Below, in pieces: positions 55,938 to 63,924 of a stretch of DNA of 64,000 nucleotides. Where the stretch lies: contig CAIYJE010000035.1 in NCBI GenBank assembly GCA_903926465.1, forward strand, positions 52,950 through 116,949, given 5' to 3'. Origin of the DNA: an uncultured Planctomycetales bacterium. Its GTDB lineage: Bacteria > Planctomycetota > Planctomycetia > Isosphaerales > Isosphaeraceae. The notes below the pieces were generated by a model. The model was not told the origin of the DNA, did no database searches, and was given only the letters and a program-made list of their open reading frames with translations. A program made the translations under genes and the position numbers. How positions within the stretch are numbered: position 1 is the first letter of the stretch; each line of letters begins with the position of its first letter.

Positions 55938-57167
55938 TCAGGCCGAAGTGCCCTTGGGACCTGCCTGGTCCTGAGCGGACCCACGAACGCGACGCGTGAG
56001 CTCGGAAGCTGCGTAGGCCCCCAGTTGCATCAGGCTTGGCGCATCCAGCACATGCCTCATAAATGTCGGGAAACCAGGCGTTTGACTTCCAGCCTCATTC
56101 TTTCTGAGCAGGCGGTGGCGTTCACGGAGCCATCGCAGTTCATGAAGTCCTAGCCGGACTCCCGGCTGCGAGGATTTCACCCGGTACTCGGCACGCTCTC
56201 GACGACTGACCGCGGTGGCTCGCAATTCGGCCATGACATCAGCAGGCACACCAACCTTGAAACGCTCTTCCAGATAACCCAGCATCTCCAGCGTCTGGAG
56301 CGTGATCCGCCTGGATCGGGCTTCCGCAACGAGCCGATCCCAGCGGATCTCGGCCTCGCTCCGGATCAGTGTCACGGCGTCGGCGATCCATCGAATCGCT
56401 GGGGTTGGGTTCCAGCGCGATCCATGCGCCACCAGCAGAAGAAGGTGAACCGCAGCCTCTGGCACCAGGACCTGGGATTGGTGGAACGTTACCGGTCGGG
56501 CTCCAGCCCAGGCCTCATCATCAATGCCGGGGTCGCCATTTCCCTGGAACAGACACCAGTGCAAGTCGACATTCAGGCCGGTCGGTTCCTCAAACCCATG
56601 GGCATGACGGGCGCAGAAGTAGACCTCGTCAAAGGCTGAAAGTGGGCGAGGGCCGACCTTCCATCCGGAACTGGCAACAGCCCCCGTGTTATGTGCCCCG
56701 GTGAGCGGCGTTGCCCCAGGTGTCCAGCCTGCTTGTGTCAGGGCCTCAACGGCCTGCCTGGCAAGGCGGCGAGGAACGGCAACGTCAATGTCGGCCATCG
56801 GCCTGACACCAGGGTCTTGATAGTTCGCAACCGTTAGCGCGGCCCCCTTGAGGAGCATCGCAGGGATCGCTGCTGCGGTAAGCTTGCCAATCAAATCCGC
56901 GGTGCGTGCCATGGCGAGCTGATTGTGATACCAGGAACGACGGTAAACACCTTTGAACCGGCCCCCCGATGGATCTTCTGCTCCCTTGGAAATGAGCCGC
57001 TTCCAGGCCAGTGGCATGAGGCGGTATGACCCACCGTCAATGGCATCGACATCTATCTGGTCGCACCATTCTTTCCACGCCTGCCACGCTTGGGCGTCTT
57101 CGAGCAAGCAGGCGTCGAGTAGTTTCTGCTGAAGTGGGTTGGGCTTCCAGGAAGGGACAGGGGTCAT
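55938..57167 (-). CDS. NTP_transf_5 family nucleotidyltransferase
   Basis: 409 residues. The N-terminal two-thirds is the NTP_transf_5 (PF14907) domain: AMARTADLIGKLTAAAIPAM, LLKGAALTVANYQDPGVRPM ADIDVAVP with catalytic Asp pairs in the DID motif, LHWCLFQGNGDPGIDDEAW and LLVAHGSRWNPTPAIRWIAD. These proteins often stand in lasso-peptide, glycan and PqqD-containing clusters; the transferred nucleotide and acceptor are unknown. It is last in the five-gene operon, overlapping the preceding GT2 gene by ATGA at 57164-57167. 55764-55937 downstream is non-coding. Confidence 0.87.
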   Translation of the reverse strand: MTPVPSWKPNPLQQKLLDACLLEDAQAWQAWKEWCDQIDVDAIDGGSYRLMPLAWKRLISKGAEDPSGGRFKGVYRRSWYHNQLAMARTADLIGKLTAAAIPAMLLKGAALTVANYQDPGVRPMADIDVAVPRRLARQAVEALTQAGWTPGATPLTGAHNTGAVASSGWKVGPRPLSAFDEVYFCARHAHGFEEPTGLNVDLHWCLFQGNGDPGIDDEAWAGARPVTFHQSQVLVPEAAVHLLLLVAHGSRWNPTPAIRWIADAVTLIRSEAEIRWDRLVAEARSRRITLQTLEMLGYLEERFKVGVPADVMAELRATAVSRRERAEYRVKSSQPGVRLGLHELRWLRERHRLLRKNEAGSQTPGFPTFMRHVLDAPSLMQLGAYAASELTRRVRGSAQDQAGPKGTSA

Positions 57168-57877
57168 GACTGCCCACCACCTGCCGCCGCTCGGCGTCGA
57201 TCAAGGGCGGCCTTGAGAATCCTTGCTCGATTTGATGACAAGGTTTCTTTTAATGTCAGGCTCATATTCAGGCCGTGAATCCTTCGGTGGGAGACGATAT
57301 CGGATAGATAGCGCATGGAAATGTCCTGATCCTTCGCGCGGATGAACCAATCAAGATCCGGACCGCTTGTCAAGAGTTCATTAAACTGGCCGACCCGGTT
57401 GAATACTTCGGCCCGAAAGATCGTGGTTCCGCCCACATGTCCGCGTTGCGGCTCTTTTGTGAGAACAAACCTCGCTTGCTGCTGATCATTGAGTTCTGGG
57501 CTGTGGAAAGCCAGATACAGTCCAAGCACGGCCTCTGTGGACGGGTCGTTCTGAAACGCCGCCATGCGCACGGCAAGCGAACCTGGGGTGAACAGATCGT
57601 CGGCATCCAGGAATGCAATGAACTGGCCGCGTGCCTCGGCGACTGCCGCATTGCGTGCCGCTGCCAGGCCCCCGTGCGGGCGCCGCACGCAACGAACGGG
57701 TGGGCCGAAAGATTCTGCAATAATGGCGGAGCGATCTTCCGAGCCGTCATCGACCACAACAATCTCAAGCGGTTTCCAGTCTTGACTTAACACGCTTTCG
57801 ATTGCTTCGGCAAGGTAGCGCTCTGCGTTGAACGCGGGAATGAGAACGCTCAGCAGGGGGTGATCCGGGTGACTCAT
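57164..57877 (-). CDS. glycosyltransferase family 2
   Basis: 237 residues. GT-A fold with LLSVLIPAFNAERYLAEAIE, VVVDDGSEDRSAIIAESFG, GGLAAARNAAVAEARGQFIA and the metal-binding FLDADDLFTPGSLA (DxD). It resembles the second GT2 at 57874-58632 closely enough (shared DDGSED, FLDADDLFTP, PPVRC) to indicate tandem duplication. Start and stop overlap the neighbouring genes by four bases on both sides. Donor sugar unknown. The PqqD/HprK context suggests that the acceptor may be a peptide or a lipid-linked intermediate, but this is not shown. Confidence 0.9.
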   Translation of the reverse strand: MSHPDHPLLSVLIPAFNAERYLAEAIESVLSQDWKPLEIVVVDDGSEDRSAIIAESFGPPVRCVRRPHGGLAAARNAAVAEARGQFIAFLDADDLFTPGSLAVRMAAFQNDPSTEAVLGLYLAFHSPELNDQQQARFVLTKEPQRGHVGGTTIFRAEVFNRVGQFNELLTSGPDLDWFIRAKDQDISMRYLSDIVSHRRIHGLNMSLTLKETLSSNRARILKAALDRRRAAAGGGQS

Positions 57878-58632
57878 GGCGTGATACCGGTCTTCGGAGC
57901 CTCTGGCTCCATGTACGAGGACAGAGGTGGCAGCGAAACCGCTTTTCCATCCCTGTTCCTGCGCCTCTCGATCGACCGCCGGAAGACCTGGAGCATCCCT
58001 TGCTGGTTGAGGTCTTGTTGACGGGTGGCATTCGCCGTATGAAGCCGCTGATGGAACACAATTTCGCGGTGGAGCAGAAACCCAACTCCCAGTTCGCGAG
58101 CCCTCAGGAACCAGTCCCAGTCTTCAGCGAACCGTAACGATTCATCAAACTTGCCAACACGGTCAAAGACACTCCGGCGAAAAAGCCCGGCGACAAGAGA
58201 AAGCATGAGTTGATCTTCACCCCTCTCTTCAAAACGCGCTTCCTGGCCTGGGTGGCTTGACAGGTGATGGTATTGGCTTCGGCCGATAACAATCTCGCGG
58301 GCAGAATCAGCCAGAAGCCTGGGCAATTGCTGGGTCAGCTTGTCTGGGGTGAAAAGGTCATCGGCGTCGAGAAATCCGAGGATCTCGCCCTGGGCCATTT
58401 CGATCCCAACATTCCTGGCGCTTGACACCCCACCGTTTGGCTTGCGAATACAGCGTACCGGGGGGCCAAACTGGTCGGCAATCGTCGCACTGGAGTCTTC
58501 GGAGCCGTCATCGACGACGATCACCTCCAAGGGACGGTGCTTCTGTGTGAGCACGCTCTGAATGGCATCGGCCAGGAATGGCGCACCGTTGTAAACTGGA
58601 ATCACAATGCTGACGAGTGGAAGCAAACTCAT
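57874..58632 (-). CDS. glycosyltransferase family 2, paralogue
   Basis: 252 residues. VSIVIPVYNGAPFLADAIQS, VVVDDGSEDSSATIADQFGP, NGGVSSARNVGIEMAQGEIL and GFLDADDLFTPDKL give a full GT2 catalytic core with DxD. ATGA overlap with both neighbours (58629-58632 and 57874-57877). The paralogue downstream keeps the same motif set, so the pair probably act one after another or as alternatives on a common acceptor. Confidence 0.9.
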   Translation of the reverse strand: MSLLPLVSIVIPVYNGAPFLADAIQSVLTQKHRPLEVIVVDDGSEDSSATIADQFGPPVRCIRKPNGGVSSARNVGIEMAQGEILGFLDADDLFTPDKLTQQLPRLLADSAREIVIGRSQYHHLSSHPGQEARFEERGEDQLMLSLVAGLFRRSVFDRVGKFDESLRFAEDWDWFLRARELGVGFLLHREIVFHQRLHTANATRQQDLNQQGMLQVFRRSIERRRNRDGKAVSLPPLSSYMEPEAPKTGITP

Positions 58633-59741
58633 GATCGCGGGATCTCCCGAGAAATGAGGTCGGCCAGCAGCGGTTGTGCAGCGTCAGGATTTGGGCCAAG
58701 CGAGAGTTGCCAGCAAGGGATGCGACGAACCAGATCGGCAAGCCGCTCAAAGATTTTGGAGCGATCACCCGCAAGCTGGAACATGGTGCTGGGTGCCAAT
58801 GCACGCAGGGCGGCCGCTGCGGGAATGGGGTCAAGCCGACATTCACCGCCTCCAACGATCTTCGGAACAACCAGCGCACGGAGTGGAACGGGTTCACGAA
58901 TAAGCTGCGGGAAGTACTCTGCAAGATGGAGTACCGTCTTGCCTTGAACGTGAATTGTGGAACCTGCGAAAGCGGATTGCAGCCGGGGCAACCGAGCAAT
59001 CGAATTTGCGTCGGCCTTGGCCGTGCCATAGAGGCTATGGACACGCGGCTCGCCATCGAAGGAAAGCAGGCAATAGTCGTCAGATAAATATTGAAGTGAT
59101 GAACCCAGGCATGCCAGCGCGGTGGTGGACTTGCCCGATCCTCCTCGGCCGATCAGCAATGCAACTCCTTCGGGCGTGCCCACGGCGGCGGCGTGGACGA
59201 GTTGCAGGCCAGATCCCGAGGACCACCAATGGAGAATCTCACGGGCTGGCGAGCCCCAGACCCAGCCCGGTACGGCTTCGACACTGGCGAAATGGAGCAA
59301 GCCAAGTTGGCGAGCGCGATCGTATCCGGAAAAGAGCTGGCACGCTGGTTCGAACGTGAGCCTCACGCTACCATCGACAAATTCTGTGCCCTGAGTATGC
59401 GACGTGAACTCGGGCTCTGGTGTGGAAACGCCGGTTGATACGTCATCCCAGCAGCAAATGGTCAGGGCGGGATTGTTAACAGGACTACACGCCAGATGCT
59501 CGAATGCGCCAGAGATCGCTTGAAACAAAGCTGGTCCGGCAAATCGTAGACAGATAACCTGGCCCGCCAGGCGGAAGTAAAATGCCTCTACGCGACGGTT
59601 GGATTGCTCTGCCCGAAGGAAGAGATTCCACGCCATGTCGAACCAGACTTGGTCGGGTTCCGAGGCTGGAGGAACGACAGGATTTTGCGCACCACTAGCC
59701 TGTTCCACGCTTTGCATGGCCTGACTCCCATCCTCGATCAA
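58629..59741 (-). CDS. HprK-like kinase
   Basis: 370 residues. Walker A ALLIGRGGSGKSTTALACLG near residue 200, followed by LQYLSDDYCLLS with acidic residues typical of the HPr kinase C-terminal domain, and later VVPKIVGGGECRLDPIP. The N-terminal 150 residues are a beta-rich domain without a known match (VFYFRLAGQVICLRF-like). HprK-like proteins lacking the HPr partner are common in lasso peptide and PqqD-linked clusters and can phosphorylate a peptide serine. ATGA overlap with pqqD-like gene upstream. The substrate here is unknown. Confidence 0.85.
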   Translation of the reverse strand: MIEDGSQAMQSVEQASGAQNPVVPPASEPDQVWFDMAWNLFLRAEQSNRRVEAFYFRLAGQVICLRFAGPALFQAISGAFEHLACSPVNNPALTICCWDDVSTGVSTPEPEFTSHTQGTEFVDGSVRLTFEPACQLFSGYDRARQLGLLHFASVEAVPGWVWGSPAREILHWWSSGSGLQLVHAAAVGTPEGVALLIGRGGSGKSTTALACLGSSLQYLSDDYCLLSFDGEPRVHSLYGTAKADANSIARLPRLQSAFAGSTIHVQGKTVLHLAEYFPQLIREPVPLRALVVPKIVGGGECRLDPIPAAAALRALAPSTMFQLAGDRSKIFERLADLVRRIPCWQLSLGPNPDAAQPLLADLISREIPRS

Positions 59742-60160
59742 TGATTGGTCAAAACTTTTGGCCAGCCCGTTGTTTCAACCTCGTGGATCGGATCGACCAG
59801 GAGCAACTCTTGCATATCCGAATACTTCTGGAGAGAAGGTGAGACGAAATGACCGGATGGTGTGGAGTCTGGCTGGGCAATTGAGCGGAGATTGTCTTGC
59901 GTCGGAACGATCAAGCCCTCGGCCTGCAACTCTCCAAGAAAGCGTTCGATCTCGGTAGCCACGTGCTGGTGATCAGCCGAGGCTCCGCCAGCGATGCGTT
60001 CAATGACAGCCGTATTGTCATGCCCCTGCAAAATTAACGACCAGATCTCTGCGCCAGATCCTGTGAGGCTGTAATAGCTTCCTGTCACGAGGTGGACAAT
60101 GATCACCTCGTTATCCACGTCTTCCTGAACCACATGGGGAGAATTGAGTCCGAACGTCAT
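59738..60160 (-). CDS. PqqD-like peptide chaperone
   Basis: 140 residues. PqqD-family core: VDNEVIIVHLVTGSYYSLTG, SGAEIWSLILQG and HVATEIERFLGELQAEGLIV, the three-strand plus helical layout of RiPP recognition elements. The C-terminal 50 residues extend beyond the core. PqqD proteins bind leader peptides and bring them to modifying enzymes, so its presence at the head of a kinase/glycosyltransferase operon suggests that a small peptide may be the substrate. ATG at 60160 with a possible short ORF just upstream (60251-60388). Overlaps the HprK-like gene by ATGA. Confidence 0.88.
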   Translation of the reverse strand: MTFGLNSPHVVQEDVDNEVIIVHLVTGSYYSLTGSGAEIWSLILQGHDNTAVIERIAGGASADHQHVATEIERFLGELQAEGLIVPTQDNLRSIAQPDSTPSGHFVSPSLQKYSDMQELLLVDPIHEVETTGWPKVLTNH

Positions 60161-60250
60161 GACTTACAATCCCGCAATTCGTGAATACGTTGTGAGCTAT
60201 CACGGATAAACGACGGTGATAGCGGAGTGGAGCTAGACGTTGCTCCGGAC

Positions 60251-60388
60251 TCAAAAAAGTCCATGGTTCAAATCGTCGAACCATAGTTCTAAATCTAGTC
60301 CATCCACGTCCACCGCTTCAAGGGTCTTGTGAGTCAAAGATACAAAACATGGTCGATTGTCTTTGCGGTAGAGTGCAGCCTGGATCAA
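60251..60388 (-). CDS. possible small peptide ORF upstream of the PqqD operon
   Basis: A 45-codon frame from TTG at 60388 to TGA at 60253-60251. The peptide reads MIQAALYRKDNRPCFVSLTH then KTLEAVDVDGLDLELWFDDL and a final NHGLF. The last 20 residues are acidic and leucine-rich, an unusual bias for a random frame. The same frame is open further upstream but has no ATG. It ends 90 bases before the PqqD ATG, so it could be a precursor peptide for that operon, or a chance ORF. The start codon, ribosome site (AAAAGG only two bases away) and the overlap with the 60404 repeat weaken the case. Confidence 0.3.
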   Translation of the reverse strand: MIQAALYRKDNRPCFVSLTHKTLEAVDVDGLDLELWFDDLNHGLF

Positions 60389-60403
60389 GCCTTTTCTGTA
60401 AAC

Positions 60404-60415
60404 ATTCAGCCGAAT
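60404..60415 (-). repeat. ATTCGGCTGAAT motif
   Basis: Exact minus-strand copy of the 12-base motif; next to the start of the small ORF upstream of the PqqD operon. Other copies at 8655-8666 and 63867-63878, with a diverged one at 8378-8394. Confidence 0.4.
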
Positions 60416-60525
60416 GTAGCGAAGGGTGGATTCCCAGTGAGTTTTCTTTCAGAGCCCGGCGGGTGAACAACGGGTTTCTGGATGCACGATCAAAATCAAC
60501 CTCTGAAGGTGCCGGGCCGCTAGCT

Positions 60526-61299
60526 TTATCGCAAAGGTGGTCTAGCCTTGGGCCGTGAATCTAAACCCGGCAGCCAGGGCGTGACCCAGGGATCACGTAC
60601 GGCCACAATGGAGCCGCCGCCACCGGTGGGGCTTTGGTCGGTGACCACGCCAATAAGCACCGGTTCCAGTTCGTCATTCTTGCCGGAAACGAAGCCGAAC
60701 ACGCCGCTGCCGGAATCACCAGGAATGGGGGTGTAAGTCTTGCCCCACTCCAGCCAGCGCGGGTTGGAAAAGTTCCCCGCGCGGACCAGGTGCGGTTTCT
60801 CAAACTGGTCAATGGCGAAGATCGGAATGGTCGCCCCGTCTGGACCGGGGGTTGGCTTTTCTACCAGCCTGGCCACCTGCACATCAGCCAGCCAGCGTGC
60901 TTCGTCGGAGTTGGCCAGAGCCGCTTCAAGCACCAGAATGGCGTTATCTGAGCCAGGGATGGCGTCTGGCAAGCCAGGCTGCCGCCAAGGGTTGATGGCC
61001 ACTCCGGTGGCCTTGAGAACGGCCTTGTGGTCACCACGAGCAACCTGGATCGGGCGGCCCTTGTCATCGGGTTCCACGCAATGGGCCGCGGTCAGCAGCA
61101 CCAAAGAATCTTCGGTTCGACCCACCAGCGTGGCCCGGAACCGGACCCCGCCCCGGGCGTCTACCAGTTGCACGTTGAGCTGGGTCGGCTCAAGCCGTTT
61201 CCGCCAGGTTTCCTCGACCTCTGCGCGTCGGGCGGCCGAAGGATCCTCAATCGCGGGCGCCAGAACTCCAACCAGCAGGGCCAAAAGCAGACCGATCAT
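60526..61299 (-). CDS. trypsin-like serine protease, exported
   Basis: 257 residues. A short signal (MIGLLLALLVGVLAPAIE) is followed by a chymotrypsin fold: LLTAAHCVE with catalytic His near residue 73, SDNAILVLEAAL with Asp near 120, and IPGDSGSGVFGFVSGK with Ser near 198. The oxyanion loop GDSGSG is intact. The start ATG follows the stop of the UbiA-type gene by 13 bases, so it may be co-transcribed with the menaquinone genes, without an obvious functional link. Substrate unknown; the hinge between the two barrels and the loop GKNDELEPV are not family-typical. Confidence 0.87.
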   Translation of the reverse strand: MIGLLLALLVGVLAPAIEDPSAARRAEVEETWRKRLEPTQLNVQLVDARGGVRFRATLVGRTEDSLVLLTAAHCVEPDDKGRPIQVARGDHKAVLKATGVAINPWRQPGLPDAIPGSDNAILVLEAALANSDEARWLADVQVARLVEKPTPGPDGATIPIFAIDQFEKPHLVRAGNFSNPRWLEWGKTYTPIPGDSGSGVFGFVSGKNDELEPVLIGVVTDQSPTGGGGSIVAVRDPWVTPWLPGLDSRPKARPPLR

Positions 61300-61312
61300 C
61301 CCACGCTCCGCG

Positions 61313-62218
61313 TCAAAAGATCAGATCCAGAGCCGCAAATGTCAGAATGCCAATGCTCAGGATGATGTTCACATTAAAAAAGGCCACATTCACGTGCCGC
61401 AGGTCGTCGGGCTTAACCAGCCAGTGTTCCACAGCCAGCAGCAGTGCCGCCAGCCCAACCCCTGTTCCGTAAATTCTACCAAGCGGGAACGTCCATCCCA
61501 CCAAACCCAGGAAGACAATAGTCAAGAGATGAAAGCCGGCCGCAAGTTTCAGCGCACGGTTCGCGCCAAGCCGCGCGGGGATGCTGTTGAGACCGGCCGA
61601 TCGATCGAACGCCTCGTCCTGGCAAGCATAGATGATGTCGAACCCGGTAACCCAGGTCAGCACGGCCAGGCCCAGAAAGGCGGGTGCCCAGGCGATCTGT
61701 CCCTGAATTGCGATCCAGGCGGCCACCGGTGCCATGGCCAGTGACGCTCCCAGCCAAAGGTGGGCCAGGCTGGTGAATCGCTTGGCGTACGAATAGCCCA
61801 GCAGCCAGCCGAGCACCGGCAAAGCCAGGATCAATGGCCAGGGATTCCGAGGCAGAAACAGCATGGTGGCGGCTACGAACAGCAGGGCGTTCACCAGCGT
61901 GAACCGGGCCACCTCGGCCGGGGTCAGGGAGCCGGCAGGAATGTGGCGCGTGGCTGTACGTGGGTTGAGGGCATCGATGTTGCGATCGACCAGGCGGTTG
62001 AACGCCATGGCTGCCGACCGCGCGGTGATCATGCAGAGCAGAATTCCAACCCAGTCCAGCGGCCGGAAAACCCACCGGTTGTCCTGGTTTGATGCCAGCA
62101 AGGCTCCCAGCAGGGCGAACGGAAGCGCGAACAAGGTATGACTGAACTTGATCATGCCCAGAATCAAGGTCAGCCGGTTCAGCGTGCCACAATGGGACTG
62201 CTCTGGCAGGCTGCTCAT
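61313..62218 (-). CDS. UbiA-type prenyltransferase (probable MqnP role)
   Basis: 301 residues with about eight membrane helices. First Asp motif is the NRLVDRNIDALNPRTATR variant found in the futalosine-pathway enzyme MqnP and in 4-hydroxybenzoate polyprenyltransferases of many non-proteobacteria; the second is DIIYACQDEAFDRSAGL. It would attach a polyprenyl chain to the naphthoate ring of menaquinone. The neighbouring ubiE-type gene and the distant mqnE support the menaquinone assignment over ubiquinone. ATGA overlap with ubiE (62215-62218). The stop is 13 bases before the trypsin-like gene. Confidence 0.9.
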   Translation of the reverse strand: MSSLPEQSHCGTLNRLTLILGMIKFSHTLFALPFALLGALLASNQDNRWVFRPLDWVGILLCMITARSAAMAFNRLVDRNIDALNPRTATRHIPAGSLTPAEVARFTLVNALLFVAATMLFLPRNPWPLILALPVLGWLLGYSYAKRFTSLAHLWLGASLAMAPVAAWIAIQGQIAWAPAFLGLAVLTWVTGFDIIYACQDEAFDRSAGLNSIPARLGANRALKLAAGFHLLTIVFLGLVGWTFPLGRIYGTGVGLAALLLAVEHWLVKPDDLRHVNVAFFNVNIILSIGILTFAALDLIF

Positions 62219-62979
62219 GAGACCGGCTTCCGTCCCACGTAGAGCGTGGCGATTCCGAACGTCAGCGGATGCCGTTTCAGTTCCATCAGGCCGTGCTGCC
62301 CCATCAGGTCGAGCATGGCCTGGCCTTCCGGGAACTGCAGAACACTGTTCGGCAGATATTCGTAGGCATTGTCCTGGTTGGGGGCGATGGCTTGGCCAAC
62401 GCGGGGGAGCACATGACGAAAGAAGGTCTGATAGATGCCTGCGAGAATCGGCTGGCTAGGTTTCGAAAATTCAAGGATGGCAACCGAGCCGCCAGGACGG
62501 GCCACGCGAATCATCTCATCCAGGCCCCGTCCGGTATCGGCTACGTTGCGGATTCCAAAGGCCACCGTGACCACGCCAAACGTGTTGTCGCACCAGGGCA
62601 GGTTCTGAGTGTCGGCCTCAATCAGGCGGATTCGGCCTGTTGCCTGGGCTTTGTTAACCTTGACCCAGCCCCGTTCGAGCATCGGTCGGCAAAAATCGGA
62701 GCCAAGAACGGGAGACCGGCCGTGCCCCGCACGGTCGTACGCCAGCGCCAGGTCGGCGGTACCGGTGCAGCAATCGAGCACGGGAACACCGGGCTCTGGC
62801 GGTACGGTACGAACCGTGAAGCTTCGCCAGTGCTTGTCAATGTTCAGGCTAAGCAGGTGGTTCAGCAGGTCATAGCGGCCGGCAATTGATGCAAACATCC
62901 GCCGGACCCGCGGGCCCGATTTATCGACCGTTGACGTCCGCTTCGGCTCAGTAAATTCAGGTCCGGTTACAATGGCCAC
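62215..62979 (-). CDS. ubiE: demethylmenaquinone methyltransferase UbiE/MenG
   Basis: 254 residues from GTG at 62979 (MAIVTGPEF), with GGAAAGAG upstream; the long frame to 63159 is not family-like. Family block RRMFASIAGRYDLLNHLLSL near residue 27, motif I VLDCCTGTADLALAYD, FGVVTVAFGIRNVADTGRGL and VARPGGSVAILEFSKP are typical of UbiE/COQ5. The enzyme methylates demethylmenaquinone in the last step. The product pairs with the UbiA-type gene by an ATGA overlap. In a futalosine-pathway organism it serves as MqnG. The upstream region 62980-63282 shows nothing clear except possible promoter sequence. Confidence 0.92.
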   Translation of the reverse strand: MAIVTGPEFTEPKRTSTVDKSGPRVRRMFASIAGRYDLLNHLLSLNIDKHWRSFTVRTVPPEPGVPVLDCCTGTADLALAYDRAGHGRSPVLGSDFCRPMLERGWVKVNKAQATGRIRLIEADTQNLPWCDNTFGVVTVAFGIRNVADTGRGLDEMIRVARPGGSVAILEFSKPSQPILAGIYQTFFRHVLPRVGQAIAPNQDNAYEYLPNSVLQFPEGQAMLDLMGQHGLMELKRHPLTFGIATLYVGRKPVS

Positions 62980-63282
62980 CGTGGAACTCTTTCCAGGCGA
63001 AATTCGGGCGAAAAGACTCGGTTCAGGCAAAGCCCATCCACAGCTTTTGCCTCTACCCAGATAGCTTAGGCAAAGACAGGATACCGTCCATAGGTCGCAG
63101 GCGGTGTGAGATGGTTCCTGGTGACGTTTGCTTGAAACAACGGCGAGGTCGCCGAGCATCGCTGGCTGTCACCAGGACCAGGGTTCCCATATTACCGTTT
63201 TTTAACCCTGAGCACGAGAATTGTGCCCGAGGTTTGTGCGATTGAGATGCGCAACAGGGCTGGTGGTCCCGGGGAGAAATGG

Positions 63283-63912
63283 TCAGGGTGTCATGCTGAA
63301 CGCCTGAACCTCGGTTGCGCTGCCGTACCAGGAATCCTTGCCGTTGAATGAGTGGACCTGGCCGATGATACGGAATCCGCGGACAGAGCGGGCGGGGCCG
63401 GTGAAGGAGTAAGTTATACCTGCAGCGGCCGCCAGATTGTACCGATAGGCCGGAGATACGGACCAGTTGGCCACCGTGGTCCAGGTGGTGCCGTCGGTGG
63501 TGGTCTGTAGTCCGAACTTTTGGTCGAAGACACCGCTGAAGCTGCTGGTATTGAAGCTGCCGTTGGTGAAGGTAACCTTGCTGATGGATTGGGCTATGGA
63601 CCAGATCACGCCTGTGGCTTCGTAGGCATTGGCCACGTCGCTGGCCTTTCCTGTGAGAACAATGTTATGGAGATGGTTGCTGTCATTGATCGCTGGAGCG
63701 AGGCTCTGGTGGTTGCTGGCGGTGGCGTTGTCCAGGCCGAACCAGCGATAGCCGGTGCCGGTGAGGGCGAGATTGGCTGCTGGTGCCTGGGGAGTTGCCG
63801 ATGCCTCAGCCGACCGGGGAGTTTCGCCACGGACGATCACCGCAGAAACCTTGTAATAATGTAAGCATTCAGCCGAATTCAGTAACCCCTTGCATTTTGC
63901 CTTTCGTGGCAT
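63283..63912 (-). CDS. discoidin-like domain protein fragment, start unclear
   Basis: 209 codons. From about residue 45 on the sequence resembles an F5/8-type (discoidin-like) carbohydrate-binding domain: GTGYRWFGLDNATASNHQSL, EATGVIWSIAQSISKVTFTN, FGLQTTTDGTTWTTVANWSV, RSVRGFRIIGQVHSFNGKDS and a final TEVQAFSMTP. The first 40 residues do not look like an export signal and overlap the repeated ATTCGGCTGAAT motif (63867-63878), so they probably come from a repeat inserted at the 5' end of a larger gene. It is either a short secreted binding module or the surviving 3' part of a glycosidase-type gene. Confidence 0.5.
   Translation of the reverse strand: MPRKAKCKGLLNSAECLHYYKVSAVIVRGETPRSAEASATPQAPAANLALTGTGYRWFGLDNATASNHQSLAPAINDSNHLHNIVLTGKASDVANAYEATGVIWSIAQSISKVTFTNGSFNTSSFSGVFDQKFGLQTTTDGTTWTTVANWSVSPAYRYNLAAAAGITYSFTGPARSVRGFRIIGQVHSFNGKDSWYGSATEVQAFSMTP
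63867..63883 (-). repeat. ATTCGGCTGAAT-type motif
   Basis: On the minus strand it reads ACTGAATTCGGCTGAAT; the 12-base core is identical to 8655-8666 and 60404-60415, and the longer form is close to 8378-8394. Confidence 0.45.
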
Positions 63913-63924
63913 TCAACTCTTTGC

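Noticed and set aside
55938..60160. Lasso-peptide biosynthetic cluster
   Set aside because: No B1/B2 transglutaminase-like protease, no asparagine-synthetase-like cyclase and no ABC exporter in the visible region; only PqqD, HprK-like and NTP_transf_5 are shared with such clusters.
60266..60287. Hairpin ATGGTTC/GAACCAT resembling a tRNA T-arm
   Set aside because: No acceptor stem or anticodon arm fits around it; the sequence is part of the 60251-60388 frame or a chance palindrome.
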